Shown one piece after another: positions 17,082 through 27,836 of a stretch of DNA of 64,000 nt. This DNA is from an uncultured Eubacterium sp. (lineage in GTDB: Bacteria > Bacillota > Clostridia > Lachnospirales > Lachnospiraceae), in contig NZ_CALGRE010000036.1 of assembly GCF_937958975.1 (NCBI RefSeq), positions 1 to 64,000 of the forward strand, in the 5' to 3' direction. The notes under the pieces are model-generated. The model saw only the letters and a list, made by a program, of their open reading frames with translations, searched no databases and was not told the origin of the DNA. How positions within the stretch are numbered: position 1 is the stretch's first letter; every line of letters starts with the position of its first letter. A program made the position numbers and the translations under genes.

Positions 17082-17123
17082 AAAAACTGTTACATTTAAC
17101 TTTCTAATGTAACAGCCTTTTTA
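17082..17123 (-). terminator. intrinsic terminator after lgt
   Basis: CTGTTACATT pairs with AATGTAACAG, with flanking A and T runs on each side. It follows the lgt stop on the minus strand. Confidence 0.85.
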
Positions 17124-17128
17124 TACAC

Positions 17129-18016
17129 CTACTTACTCATTGCTTTTACTCTTTTTATGATGACAATGACTACAGCCGCTATTGCCACCACAATAGACAA
17201 TGCCTGTGATACCGGCCATCCGGTAACCGGCATAATAAGCTGGTCTGTTCTCATTCCCTCAATCACAGCTCTTCCAATGCCATATCCGATTAGGTACCAT
17301 AAAATCACTTCACCATCAAATTTTTTCTTTTTCCGGAATATAAGTATTAATATAAGAACAAACAAATTCCATAAAGATTCATACAGGAATGTTGGTTGAA
17401 CCTGAATATAGCCAATTTCACTCAATGCTTTCCCCCTGAGTGTCTCCATTCCATTTCGCACTGCTTCAGGAACTTGAGATATACTGTAATTATCATCAAA
17501 ATATATTCTCATTGCCCAGGGATTACTGTCATTTGCTACACCCCCAAAGGCTTCTCTGTTAAAGAAATTTCCCCATCTTCCAATAATCTGTCCTGCAAGC
17601 AGCCCCAGGACTGCTGTGTCGCACATCTTAGCAAAAGACATTTTTTTGATTCTTGTATAAATAAAACATGTGAGAACAGCAGCAATCACAGACCCATAAA
17701 TTGCCAGTCCCCCATTTCTTATATTGATTATTTCCGATAAATGTTTGCTGTAATAATCCCAACTGAATGCCACATAATATATTCTCGCTCCTATTATACT
17801 AAATACAATGGCATACAGGGCAAAATCTATATATTGATTATAATCCTGTCCCGTTCTCTTCGCCTCAGCACATGCAATAACAATACCTGCTAACATTCCT
17901 ATAGCAAGAATGCAGCCATAAAAAGCAATATCAAACCCAAAAACCGAAAATGACTTTGGCAGGTTCTCAATACCTATATGTAAATTTGGAAATTCAATTG
18001 CTGTTGATAATATCAT
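17129..18016 (-). CDS. lgt: prolipoprotein diacylglyceryl transferase
   Basis: This 295-aa protein has seven or so membrane helices. It transfers diacylglycerol from phosphatidylglycerol to the lipobox Cys of prolipoproteins. The signature AGQIIGRWGNFFNREAFGG and the YGxxRxxxE-type motif IGYGIGRAVIEGMRTDQL are present, as are IYGSVIAA and QPTFLYESLWN. Slightly long N-terminus but normal overall length. It is a single-gene unit divergent from ychF. Confidence 0.96.
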   Translation of the reverse strand: MILSTAIEFPNLHIGIENLPKSFSVFGFDIAFYGCILAIGMLAGIVIACAEAKRTGQDYNQYIDFALYAIVFSIIGARIYYVAFSWDYYSKHLSEIINIRNGGLAIYGSVIAAVLTCFIYTRIKKMSFAKMCDTAVLGLLAGQIIGRWGNFFNREAFGGVANDSNPWAMRIYFDDNYSISQVPEAVRNGMETLRGKALSEIGYIQVQPTFLYESLWNLFVLILILIFRKKKKFDGEVILWYLIGYGIGRAVIEGMRTDQLIMPVTGWPVSQALSIVVAIAAVVIVIIKRVKAMSK

Positions 18017-18051
18017 TCTTTCTGTTCCTCCCTTACTTTATCACTGAATAT

Positions 18052-18080
18052 AATTTATCAACATTTACAATTTTATTCAA
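18052..18080 (-). promoter_or_regulatory. lgt promoter
   Basis: TTGAAT (18075-18080) and TAAATT (18052-18057) on the minus strand are 17 bp apart, with an extended TGA before the -10. Confidence 0.5.
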
Positions 18081-18088
18081 CCCCATCA

Positions 18089-18117
18089 TTGCCCACAGAA
18101 TTAAAATATGTTAAACT
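18089..18117 (+). promoter_or_regulatory. ychF promoter
   Basis: TTGCCC (18089-18094) and TAAACT (18112-18117) have a 17-bp spacer and an extended TGT before the -10. Its position excludes the upstream in-frame ATG at 18108 as the start of ychF. Confidence 0.65.
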
Positions 18118-18152
18118 ATCTTTTGGTATTACCAAAGATTGGAGGATTTAAT

Positions 18153-19250
<1,098 letters not shown>

Positions 19251-19267
19251 ATATTTTAAATTATTAC

Positions 19268-19295
19268 AAAAAAGGGGCTTTACAGCCCCTTTTTA
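19268..19295. terminator. bidirectional terminator between ychF and rpe
   Basis: AAAAAAGGGGCT / AGCCCCTTTTT with a TTAC loop sits between two convergent genes. A/T runs on both sides let it serve both strands. Confidence 0.92.
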
Positions 19296-19299
19296 TTTC

Positions 19300-19959
19300 C
19301 TATTCAAAATTCAAGAATATCTTTCTGAATTTATTAATATTTTCTTCTACATCTCCCTTATAAACCGCTGAACCTGCAACGATAACATTTGCCCCCGCGT
19401 CTAACGGAATACAAACATTCTCCACTGTCACTCCACCATCCACTTCAATTAGCGTATCTAACTGATATTCATTTACAATTGCATTTACAATCTCAACTTT
19501 CTCTGTACATTCATCGATATATGACTGCCCTCCAAATCCGGGATGTACAGTCATAATCAGTATCATGTCTACCTTATCAATATACGGAACAATATCCTCA
19601 ACAGGTGTCTCAGGGTTACATGCCAGACCCGCTTTCATCCCTTCATTATGTATTGCCTCTATTGTACCAGATACATCTTCACAAGCTTCCACATGTACGG
19701 TTAACATCTCAGCTCCCGCACCTTTAAATTCTTTTACATATCTGATAGGTTCCTGTATCATTAGATGAACATCAAAAAATTTATCTGTATATTTTCTTAT
19801 TGCTTTAACCACTGGCATTCCAAAAGATATATTCGGGACAAACACTCCATCCATTACATCTATATGAATCCAGTCACATCCTGCCTTATCTATTTTCGCT
19901 ACATCCTCCCCCAGATTTGCAAAATCTGCTGATAGAATGGACGGTGATAATTTAATCAT
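19300..19959 (-). CDS. rpe: ribulose-phosphate 3-epimerase
   Basis: This 219-aa TIM-barrel enzyme interconverts ribulose 5-phosphate and xylulose 5-phosphate in the pentose phosphate pathway. It shows SPSILSADFANLGEDV at the N-terminus, the metal-site HIDVMDGVFVPNISFG, DVHLMI, MTVHPGFGGQ and EVDGGV. Full length. Its start overlaps the end of rsgA by 8 bp, so the two are coupled, as in many Firmicutes. It is the last gene of the long priA-to-rpe run. Confidence 0.98.
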   Translation of the reverse strand: MIKLSPSILSADFANLGEDVAKIDKAGCDWIHIDVMDGVFVPNISFGMPVVKAIRKYTDKFFDVHLMIQEPIRYVKEFKGAGAEMLTVHVEACEDVSGTIEAIHNEGMKAGLACNPETPVEDIVPYIDKVDMILIMTVHPGFGGQSYIDECTEKVEIVNAIVNEYQLDTLIEVDGGVTVENVCIPLDAGANVIVAGSAVYKGDVEENINKFRKIFLNFE

Positions 19960-20857
19960 AATTTTTCTCCTTTTCTTTTAACTCATTGTACATTAATTTA
20001 TAGTTTGTATACCTGCTCTCATAAATAAGGCCACTTTCCAATGCTTCTTTTATGGCACAATCCGGCTCACTTATATGTGCACATCCAACAAATCTGCAAC
20101 GATTTTTGTATGGAGTAAATTCACCAAAGCAGTCCTCTAATCTTTCCTTTGTCATTCCGGGCACATACAGAGAACTAAAACCGGGTGTGTCAAACACATA
20201 TGTATTCTCCCCTAAATAGAAAATCTCTGAATGTCTTGTCGTATGTCTGCCTCTGCCAATTTTTTCACTTACACTTCCAGTCTCCATTTTATAATCTTTT
20301 GTAAGTGCATTGAGCATCGAAGATTTTCCAACACCAGAAGGGCCTGCAAAAACAGTAGTTTTCCCCTTCATAAGTTCTCTGACCTTATCCACTCCATCTT
20401 CTTCAGTAGCACTGGCAAATACAACTTTATAACCTGCGCTATTATATATTTTTTTCAGATTTTCCATAAAATTTGTATCTGCAATATCTGTTTTATTAAA
20501 ACAAATAATTGTTTCAATATTTTGAAACTCCATCATAACTAAAAACTTATCTAAAAGATTTAAGTTGGGATTCGGATTTTTCAGTGCAAAGATTATCATC
20601 GCCTGGTCTATATTTGCTACAGCCGGTCTTATAAGTTCGTTTTCTCTCTGCAATATCTCTGTGATATTTCCTTTTTTCTTTTCTCCGTCTATTATATCTA
20701 TATTTACATTGTCTCCCACATAAGGTTTCATATTTCTATTTCTGAAAACACCTTTTGCCTTACATTCATAGATACCTTTATCTTCCACATAAACATAATA
20801 AAATCCTGCTATACCTTTTACAATTTTTCCATATATTATATCCCTGTTTTCCTGCAT
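19952..20857 (-). CDS. rsgA: ribosome small subunit-dependent GTPase A
   Basis: This 301-aa circularly permuted GTPase matures the 30S subunit. It has an OB-fold N-terminus (GIAGFYYVYVEDKGIYECKAKGVF). Then come the G4 motif FNKTD (before the P-loop, as expected for the permutation), the P-loop GPSGVGKSSMLNAL, and DTPGFSSL. The zinc-binding C-terminus is CRFVGCAHISEPDC. Length is normal. It follows prkC, from which it is separated by a hairpin, and overlaps rpe. Confidence 0.97.
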   Translation of the reverse strand: MQENRDIIYGKIVKGIAGFYYVYVEDKGIYECKAKGVFRNRNMKPYVGDNVNIDIIDGEKKKGNITEILQRENELIRPAVANIDQAMIIFALKNPNPNLNLLDKFLVMMEFQNIETIICFNKTDIADTNFMENLKKIYNSAGYKVVFASATEEDGVDKVRELMKGKTTVFAGPSGVGKSSMLNALTKDYKMETGSVSEKIGRGRHTTRHSEIFYLGENTYVFDTPGFSSLYVPGMTKERLEDCFGEFTPYKNRCRFVGCAHISEPDCAIKEALESGLIYESRYTNYKLMYNELKEKEKNYD

Positions 20858-20917
20858 ACCTACCTTTTATTACACCTTTTATATCTACACTCTCAACTAT
20901 TTTTTCCGAAACGGAAA

Positions 20918-20946
20918 CATGGGGCTGTTGCTAAACCGCTGCAGCC
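20918..20946 (-). terminator. hairpin between prkC and rsgA
   Basis: GGGGCTG / CAGCCCC encloses a 15-nt loop, and a small TTTCCG/CGGAAA hairpin follows. There is no T run on the minus strand. It may attenuate, or protect an RNA end, more than terminate fully. Confidence 0.45.
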
Positions 20947-20955
20947 CCTTACTAT

Positions 20956-22971
20956 TTATTTTAATTTTACAGTCCCTGTATGAATAATCTGACCATTTAC
21001 CATAAGTTCTATTGTTGCTTTACCCTTTTTATCTCCTGTAAGTTGAATTGTATAGTCTCCCGGCCATGTGGATACATCTGCATATTCTTCATCTACCTTC
21101 TGCAACACACCATCTAAAACTACATTTACTACACCTTCTGTAATTGGATTGCCATTTGCATCATGCAAATCTTCCAAGGCGAATGTATATGAACCCGTAT
21201 ATTTTTCACCCGCCTCAGGACCTTTACTCACTACGACACTGATTGTTCCACTCACCGGCATCTGACGTCCCGATTTTACATTCTGTCTGATAACATATCC
21301 TTTTTTTACCGTATCACTATATTCTTCCTTGACTTCTCCCACTCCAAATCCTGCTGACGAAATCCTTTCCTGTGCTTTATCTAATTTATAATTAACCACA
21401 TTCGGAACTGTTGCCGTCTTCTCTGCGCTTTGCTGATTTCCACGACTTACAATAAGTTTTATAATATCATTTTTCGAAACTGCTGCCCTTTCATTCGGAG
21501 TACAGGATATGACTGTTCCAATTGTACTTCCACTATATTCATAGGTAACCTCATATTTCAGTCCTAAATCATCCAGTTTTTCCATGGCGCTGTCTAAATC
21601 AGATTTTTCAATCCCTGACGGAACCTGTATTCTTTCTGCCCCCTTACTGACAACTAACTTAACTGTGATGTTCTTGTCTACGATACTTCCCGCAGTCTCA
21701 GACTGTGAAACAATCTGGTCTGCCGCATAAATATCACTATATACATAATTAGAATCATACACAAATCCAAGATTTTTCTCATTCAACGCCTTCTCAGCCT
21801 CATCTGATGTCATGCCAATAACATTTGGCACAATCGTTTTTCTCGGGTCAATCGTTTCCATCTCCTCTGCCGCTATATCTTTTGGAAGTTTTATACTATT
21901 ATCGCTCAATACGATAGTCAATATTACAGCAACAATCACCAGTGCCACGATACCTGCAACCACACCTCCTATCGTTACAAACCTATCCATCTTCGGCGTC
22001 ATTGCGTCAATATCATCAATATTCTCCTCCCCCGGTTCTATATTCTTATTTTTCTCTCCGGTTTCTTTTTTAATCTGATTAATTTCTTCGTCTGTTATCA
22101 TAACGGTAGAACCACCCGTCCTGACAGCATCTAACTGTACAAAATCTGCATCCGGTTCTGATAATGCCCTTTTTAAATCAGCTATTAAAAGCGAAATCTT
22201 TGGATATCTTCTCTCCGCTCTGTTCTGAGTACATTTTAAAATTATTTTTTCTATACTAACCGGTACATCTGTAATAAATTCTTTAATACTTGGAACTGTA
22301 TTCTGTATATGTTTTAAAGCTATTGTCACAGTAGATTCGCCGTCAAAAGGCACTTTCCCTGTAACCATCTCAAACATTGTAATTCCAAGAGAATAAATAT
22401 CACTTTTTTCATCAACATATTTTCCGCCTGCCTGTTCCGGCGAAATATAATGAACAGAGCCCATAGCGTTTCCATTGATTGTATTTGCACTGGCAGCTCT
22501 GGCAATTCCAAAATCCGTTACCTTAACCTTACCCTCTCTTGAAATCATAATGTTCTGCGGTTTAATATCTCTATGGACAATCTGATTATTATGTGCACAC
22601 TCTATTCCATTTGCAATCTGAATCGCTATACTAATTGTTTCCCGAACAGAAAGTCTTCCTTTTTTCTGAATATAATTTTTTAGTGTAATCCCTTCTATCA
22701 GCTCCATTACTATGTAGTACAGGCCATCATCCTCCCCAACATCATAAACATTCACGATATTTGGATGAATGAGACTTGCTGCTGACTGGGCTTCCACTCT
22801 AAATTTCGAAACAAAATTTTTGTCTTTACTATACTCTTTTTTTAATACTTTGATTGCAACATTTCTATTCAGTTTATGGTCTTTTGCTTTGTAAACATCA
22901 GACATTCCGCCTGCGCCTACTCTTCCTATAATTTCATAACGGTTATTAATAAAATTCCCTTTTTCTAACAT
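20956..22971 (-). CDS. prkC: membrane Ser/Thr kinase with PASTA domains (PrkC/Stk)
   Basis: This 671-aa bitopic kinase has a cytosolic Hanks-type domain (about 1-270) with GRVGAGGMSDVYKA, VAIKVLK, HRDIKPQNIM, DFGIARA and HYISPEQAGG. A linker, a membrane helix at about 336-357 and three external PASTA repeats follow. The third PASTA has VPNVVNYKLDKAQERISSAG. A C-terminal Ig-like extension of about 80 residues ends the protein. PASTA domains sense muropeptides or lipid II; the kinase tunes growth, wall synthesis and germination. It starts 4 bp after prpC, its cognate phosphatase, with the RBS GAGGAG over that stop. Confidence 0.96.
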   Translation of the reverse strand: MLEKGNFINNRYEIIGRVGAGGMSDVYKAKDHKLNRNVAIKVLKKEYSKDKNFVSKFRVEAQSAASLIHPNIVNVYDVGEDDGLYYIVMELIEGITLKNYIQKKGRLSVRETISIAIQIANGIECAHNNQIVHRDIKPQNIMISREGKVKVTDFGIARAASANTINGNAMGSVHYISPEQAGGKYVDEKSDIYSLGITMFEMVTGKVPFDGESTVTIALKHIQNTVPSIKEFITDVPVSIEKIILKCTQNRAERRYPKISLLIADLKRALSEPDADFVQLDAVRTGGSTVMITDEEINQIKKETGEKNKNIEPGEENIDDIDAMTPKMDRFVTIGGVVAGIVALVIVAVILTIVLSDNSIKLPKDIAAEEMETIDPRKTIVPNVIGMTSDEAEKALNEKNLGFVYDSNYVYSDIYAADQIVSQSETAGSIVDKNITVKLVVSKGAERIQVPSGIEKSDLDSAMEKLDDLGLKYEVTYEYSGSTIGTVISCTPNERAAVSKNDIIKLIVSRGNQQSAEKTATVPNVVNYKLDKAQERISSAGFGVGEVKEEYSDTVKKGYVIRQNVKSGRQMPVSGTISVVVSKGPEAGEKYTGSYTFALEDLHDANGNPITEGVVNVVLDGVLQKVDEEYADVSTWPGDYTIQLTGDKKGKATIELMVNGQIIHTGTVKLK

Positions 22972-22974
22972 GCT

Positions 22975-23730
22975 CTACTCCTCGCCAATCTCAGGTTTTA
23001 CCACAATTGCTGATATATTATCTTTTCCTCCGTTTTCATTTGCCTGTCGAATCAGTTCACGGACTGCATCTTCAATTCCTTCATTGCTCTTAATGATTTT
23101 TTTTATATCATAATCTTCTACCATATTCGTGAGTCCATCGGAACAAAGAAGCAATACCTCTCCATCCTCGATTTCAATTTCAAAAATATCTGGCGTTGAT
23201 GTTTTATCATCTGCTACACCTATGGCCTTTGTAATCACATTTTTTTTATAATGGGTTCTCGCCTCTCCCCTGTCTATCATTCCCATTCTCACCATGTCCT
23301 CTACCAGAGAATGGTCTCTTGTTATCTGTCTGATATCCCTTCCAATCAGATATAACCTGCTATCTCCTACATTCGAAATATAAACATGGTTGTCTATCAG
23401 TGTACATGCCACAAACGTAGTTCCCATCCCACTGTAATCTTTATTGGAATTTGCCATATCATATATCTCTTTATTAATTGAAATGATACCTGCATCTAAA
23501 ATATTCGCCGGGTCTGACATATGCGTTGCACATACATACTTTACAAACTTTTCAATGGCAGCTCTCGATGCCACATCTCCAGCCTTATGTCCCCCCATCC
23601 CGTCTGCAACGATAAAAAGATTAGGAAGCTTTCCAACCGGTTCTGTAGACACAAAAATACTGTCCTGATTAATCGTTCTCATTAATCCCACATCTGTTTT
23701 TCCAAATGCGCTGATTGTAATATTAGTCAT
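22975..23730 (-). CDS. prpC: PP2C-type Ser/Thr protein phosphatase (PrpC/Stp)
   Basis: This 251-aa metal-dependent phosphatase should reverse PrkC phosphorylation. Motifs are GLMRTINQDS, FIVADGMGGHKAGDVAS (metal-binding Asp), YSGMGTTFVA, ISNVGDSRLYLI, ITRDHSLVEDMVRMG, LCSDGLTNMV and GGKDNISAIVV. It overlaps the end of rlmN by 8 bp and is followed directly by prkC. Confidence 0.97.
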   Translation of the reverse strand: MTNITISAFGKTDVGLMRTINQDSIFVSTEPVGKLPNLFIVADGMGGHKAGDVASRAAIEKFVKYVCATHMSDPANILDAGIISINKEIYDMANSNKDYSGMGTTFVACTLIDNHVYISNVGDSRLYLIGRDIRQITRDHSLVEDMVRMGMIDRGEARTHYKKNVITKAIGVADDKTSTPDIFEIEIEDGEVLLLCSDGLTNMVEDYDIKKIIKSNEGIEDAVRELIRQANENGGKDNISAIVVKPEIGEE

Positions 23731-24796
23731 TCAGTTCCTCCTTTCCTATCTCCTCTTTGCCGCCGGACACTATCTCATTTCTCAATTGACCGCATGCCCC
23801 GTTAATATCTCTGCCCATCTCTCTTCTAATGGTAGCATTAATTTTATTTTTTTCAAGTATTGATTTAAATCGCTGCACTGCATATTTATTCGGCTGTGTC
23901 AATGTTCTCTCTCGAATTGGATTCACAGGAATCAGATTTATATGACAGTTGATTTCTTTAACAAGATTTGAAAGTTTCTCCGCTTCTTCCACAGTATCAT
24001 TTACTCCTGCTACTAAACTATATTCAAATGTGATGCGTCTGCCTGTCTTCTCAAAATAATACTTACATGCTTCTAAGATTTCATTGATTGAATATTGATA
24101 CGCAATAGGCATCAATTCTTTTCTCGTATCATCATCTGACGCGTGCAGTGATAATGCCAATGTAATCTGAACTTTTCTATCTGCCAATTGTCGGATTTTG
24201 GGAACAAGACCGCATGTAGATAATGTAATATTTCTCTGGCTGATATTTTCTCCATTCTTATCTGAAATCAATTCAATAAATTTTATCACATTATCAAAAT
24301 TATCTAACGGTTCTCCACTACCCATTAAAACAATATTAGATACTTTCTCATTCACATCTTTTTCAATTTCATATACTTGTTCTAACATTTCTGATGCCGT
24401 AAGATTTCTATCCAATCCATTCAAGGTAGAAGCACAGAATTTACATCCCATCCTGCATCCTGACTGTGTAGATATACATACTGAATTTCCATGATGATAT
24501 TTCATCAGGACACTTTCTATGACAGACCCCCCTGCTATTTTTGATACATATTTCCTGGTTCCGTCTATTTTAGAAATTAAAATTTTTACCGGTTCTATCA
24601 CCTTTATCTCATAACTGTCAGACAATTTTTTTCTTAATTCCTTTGAAATATTTGTCATTTCATCAAAACAATTAACTTTTTCAATATGTAACCATCTATA
24701 TATCTGCCCTGCCCGAAAGGCCTTCTCACCCATCTGCATAAGCTCTTCTTTTAATTCTTCTAAATTATATGATTTTATATCTTTTAATTCACTCAT
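23723..24796 (-). CDS. rlmN: dual-specificity 23S rRNA/tRNA adenine-C2 methyltransferase
   Basis: This 357-aa radical SAM enzyme methylates A2503 of 23S rRNA and A37 of some tRNAs. It has an N-terminal accessory domain (KAFRAGQIYRWLH), the cluster motif SGCRMGCKFCAST (CxxxCxxC), NIVLMGSGEPLDNFDNV, and VNPIRERTL. A C-terminal segment, RREMGRDINGACGQLRNE, carries the catalytic Cys. It overlaps rsmB by 4 bp (ATGA). Confidence 0.97.
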   Translation of the reverse strand: MSELKDIKSYNLEELKEELMQMGEKAFRAGQIYRWLHIEKVNCFDEMTNISKELRKKLSDSYEIKVIEPVKILISKIDGTRKYVSKIAGGSVIESVLMKYHHGNSVCISTQSGCRMGCKFCASTLNGLDRNLTASEMLEQVYEIEKDVNEKVSNIVLMGSGEPLDNFDNVIKFIELISDKNGENISQRNITLSTCGLVPKIRQLADRKVQITLALSLHASDDDTRKELMPIAYQYSINEILEACKYYFEKTGRRITFEYSLVAGVNDTVEEAEKLSNLVKEINCHINLIPVNPIRERTLTQPNKYAVQRFKSILEKNKINATIRREMGRDINGACGQLRNEIVSGGKEEIGKEELND

Positions 24797-26136
24797 ATTC
24801 TCTCAAATGCCGATATGAAAAAACCATCCATATCATATTCTCCCAGATAAATTTGTATATATCCCTTTTCTCCACCAAGCTCCTTTGGAATAAGTCCTTT
24901 TAAAGATTTTAATTTGAATGGTAAATTTTCTTCAATCCATTTTACATTCTCATTATTTTCAAACTTATTTACGGTACAGGTACTGAAAATAAGTGTTCCT
25001 CCCGGTTTTACATACCGGTAAACTACAGATAATATCTCCCGTTGTAATTGTACCAATTCTCTTATTTGTGTCATAGAAACATTATATTTGATATCACTTT
25101 TTTTATTCATTACACCTAGTCCGGAACAGGGAAGGTCTGCCATTACAATATCGGCTTTTTCCTCAGAACTCTTATCAAAAACTGTTGCATCACTTATCTC
25201 GGCTTTCACATTTTTGCACCCAATCCGGGCTATATTCTCCCGTATTAATTCTACTTTATATTCCGTCAGGTCTCTTGCTTCAACACAACCTGTTCCTTCC
25301 ATAAGCTCAGCCATATGCATACTCTTTCCACCCGGTGCCGCACATACATCTATAATATAATCTCCCTTCCCGGGATTTGCCGCAAGACCGGCTATCATAG
25401 AACTTAAATCCTGAACAGTAACTATTCCACTCTTAAAAATATCCAACTGACTCAGATTATCATATCCACTGATATTAAGTGCTTTATCATATAACAGACT
25501 CTGTGTTACTTTGATATCACTCGATTCCAAATTTGATATAATCTCATCCATACCGGCTTTCGAAGTATTACATCGTATTGTCGTTGTTTTTTCTCTATAA
25601 ACAGAGTTTAACATCGCATTTGTTTTCTCTAATCCATACTGTTTGTCCCATAATTCAATAATCCACTTTGGCATAGAGTATTTTATAGATAAGTTTTCTT
25701 TTTCCTCATCCGGATATTTCAGAGAATCCATATTCCTTATAATATTTCTTAAAACCCCGTTGACAAATCCCTTAAGACCCGAAAATTTTCTTTTTACCGC
25801 CAGCTTCACAGCTTCATTACATACAGCAGATGCAGGCACCGATTCCATATATTTTAGCTGATAAACTGATAATCTAAGTATATTACAAATTACGGGTTTC
25901 ATCTTTTTTACAGGAGTATTAGAAAAAGAATTGATAATATAATCTATTTCTATTTGCCGTTCTAATGTTCCCTGAAACAATCTGGTAATAAATGCTCTCA
26001 TCTTTTTATCAAGGGTAATATAATCATTCAAATACTTGTTTAACACCAGATGACTCTTTTTTCCACTTTGCACGTCTTCCAACATAGATAAAACAAGATT
26101 TCTCAAATTTATTTGAGATGAGGTCTGTTTAGTCAT
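24793..26136 (-). CDS. rsmB: 16S rRNA (cytosine-967-C5)-methyltransferase
   Basis: This is a 447-aa protein with an N-terminal NusB-like RNA-binding domain and a C-terminal Rossmann methyltransferase. SAM-site DVCAAPGGKSMHMAEL and the motif IV DLPCSGLG with the conserved Pro-Cys are visible. The second catalytic Cys lies in LIFSTCTVNKFENN. A longer in-frame start at 26163 exists. The ATG at 26136 follows GGAGGAAG and overlaps the previous gene by 8 bp, so it is chosen. Part of a translation and RNA-modification run. Confidence 0.95.
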   Translation of the reverse strand: MTKQTSSQINLRNLVLSMLEDVQSGKKSHLVLNKYLNDYITLDKKMRAFITRLFQGTLERQIEIDYIINSFSNTPVKKMKPVICNILRLSVYQLKYMESVPASAVCNEAVKLAVKRKFSGLKGFVNGVLRNIIRNMDSLKYPDEEKENLSIKYSMPKWIIELWDKQYGLEKTNAMLNSVYREKTTTIRCNTSKAGMDEIISNLESSDIKVTQSLLYDKALNISGYDNLSQLDIFKSGIVTVQDLSSMIAGLAANPGKGDYIIDVCAAPGGKSMHMAELMEGTGCVEARDLTEYKVELIRENIARIGCKNVKAEISDATVFDKSSEEKADIVMADLPCSGLGVMNKKSDIKYNVSMTQIRELVQLQREILSVVYRYVKPGGTLIFSTCTVNKFENNENVKWIEENLPFKLKSLKGLIPKELGGEKGYIQIYLGEYDMDGFFISAFERI

Positions 26137-26836
26137 CCCTTCTTCCTCCAAATAATATGACAAGTCTTAATAATTGCAAAATGGAAGAGGCCGCTGCCGC
26201 AACATATGTCATCGCCGCTGCTCCTAAAACTTTTTTTGTATATTTTAATTCATCTCTTCCAAATATGCCTGTATTCTCTAACACTCTTATCGCACGATTC
26301 GAAGCATTAAACTCTACAGGTAAAGTTACAAGTTGAAACAAAACCGCCAACGAAAATGCGATAATACCAATGTTTATCATCATCTGTCCCGTTCCCTGTC
26401 CATAAAAAATAATTCCAATAATAATCAATAACCATGATAATCTTGAGCCCCAGTTCGCAAAAGGAACAAGAGCATTTCGCACAGAAATTGGCGCATATCC
26501 CTTATGATGCTGCATTGCGTGACCACATTCATGTGCTGCTACGCCGATAGCAGCAACACTGGTGCTATTATATGTTGCATCTGATAAACTCAAAACCTTA
26601 TTAGACGGATTGTAATTATCTGTCAAATCTCCCGAAATATGTCTGATTTGCACATCATATATTCCCTGGGATTCCAATATTCTTGCCGCCGCCTGAGCGC
26701 CTGTCATCCCTGAATTGCTTTTATATTTTGAATATTTTCTAAATGTAGAATTTACATGAGCTGATGCCGCCAGACATATAATCATACCTATAATGATTAA
26801 AATGTATGTGGGGTCATAATAAAATCCATATAACAT
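26129..26836 (-). CDS. YugP-type membrane zinc metallopeptidase
   Basis: This 235-aa protein has an N-terminal membrane helix, the zinc motif AAHECGHAMQH (HEXXH at 102-106) and further C-terminal helices around residues 126-165 and 200-225. It matches the DUF/peptidase family of B. subtilis YugP. Substrate is not known. It sits between fmt and rsmB, a conserved neighbourhood in clostridia, which suggests a housekeeping membrane-protein quality role. Confidence 0.9.
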   Translation of the reverse strand: MLYGFYYDPTYILIIIGMIICLAASAHVNSTFRKYSKYKSNSGMTGAQAAARILESQGIYDVQIRHISGDLTDNYNPSNKVLSLSDATYNSTSVAAIGVAAHECGHAMQHHKGYAPISVRNALVPFANWGSRLSWLLIIIGIIFYGQGTGQMMINIGIIAFSLAVLFQLVTLPVEFNASNRAIRVLENTGIFGRDELKYTKKVLGAAAMTYVAAAASSILQLLRLVILFGGRRDD

Positions 26837-26870
26837 AACGAAATCTTCTCCTTTTCTAAATCAATAAATG

Positions 26871-27797
26871 CTATTCTCCAAGTTTATCTGACTTTACACT
26901 GTAACCATTTAAAAAATCTGAAACATCCATTCTTTTCTTTCCCTCAAGCTGAATTTCTTTCAGACATAAGTAATTGTCTCCGGTAGCTACTTTTATTCCA
27001 TCTTTCGATACCGAAATAATCTGCCCAGGTATCTCACTCACTTTTCCATTTTCCACTTCTGCCTTCCAGATTTTAAGCGTCTTACCGTCCATAATAGTAT
27101 AAGCACTTGGCCACGGATTTAATCCTCTTATCAATCTTTCTATTTCGATTGCCGGCTTTTTAAAATCTATTTTTCCCAATTCTTTAGTAATTTTCCCGGC
27201 ATATGTGGATAATGTCTCGTCCTGCGGCATTCTCACTGCGGTTCCCTCTTCTATTTTTTTTAGCGTCTCTAAGATTAATCTTCCGCCTTTCACAGCCAAT
27301 TTGTCAAAGAGACTTCCGCCCGTTTCTTCTTTTTCCAGTTCTACAACCGCTTTGTCTATCATATCTCCGGTATCAAGCCCTTCGGCCATATACATTGTAG
27401 TAACTCCTGAGCGCTTTTCACCATCAATCACAGCCCACTGTATTGGCGCTGCTCCACGATATTTAGGAAGTAATGAGGCATGTACATTAATACATCCATA
27501 TCTCGGCAACTCTAGGATATCTTTGGAGAGTATCTGTCCAAATGCGATAACAACAATAACATCTGGGTTTATTTCTCTCAAAACACTGACAAATTCTGCT
27601 TCCTTTACTTTCTGTGGCTGATAAACCGGTATCCCTAATTCTAATGCTTTTTCTTTGACAGGTGTAAACTGCATTTTATGCCCTCTGCCCTTTGGACGGT
27701 CCTGCTGTGTAATTACAGCCACAACTTCATGTTCTTTCGCTATGCACTCTAATGCCGGAACCGAAAAATCCGGAGTTCCCATAAATACCACTCTCAT
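26871..27797 (-). CDS. fmt: methionyl-tRNA formyltransferase
   Basis: This 308-aa enzyme formylates initiator Met-tRNA with 10-formyl-THF. It has RVVFMGTPDFSVPALE at the start, QQDRPKGRG, the folate-site NVHASLLPKYRGAAPIQWA with catalytic Asn-His, and a C-terminal OB-like domain. A GTG at 27809 is in frame, but the ATG at 27797 lies 8 nt after AGGTGG and gives the standard N-terminus. It follows def, the enzyme that later removes the formyl group. Confidence 0.97.
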   Translation of the reverse strand: MRVVFMGTPDFSVPALECIAKEHEVVAVITQQDRPKGRGHKMQFTPVKEKALELGIPVYQPQKVKEAEFVSVLREINPDVIVVIAFGQILSKDILELPRYGCINVHASLLPKYRGAAPIQWAVIDGEKRSGVTTMYMAEGLDTGDMIDKAVVELEKEETGGSLFDKLAVKGGRLILETLKKIEEGTAVRMPQDETLSTYAGKITKELGKIDFKKPAIEIERLIRGLNPWPSAYTIMDGKTLKIWKAEVENGKVSEIPGQIISVSKDGIKVATGDNYLCLKEIQLEGKKRMDVSDFLNGYSVKSDKLGE

Positions 27798-27836
27798 ACA
27801 ATTCACCACCTAAAATTATTAATATTTCGTAAGAAT

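Noticed and set aside
18108..18152. Longer N-terminus for YchF starting at 18108
   Set aside because: That ATG overlaps the predicted -10 region and has no ribosome site, while 18153 has GGAGGA and the family-standard MKLGIVGLPNVGKS start.
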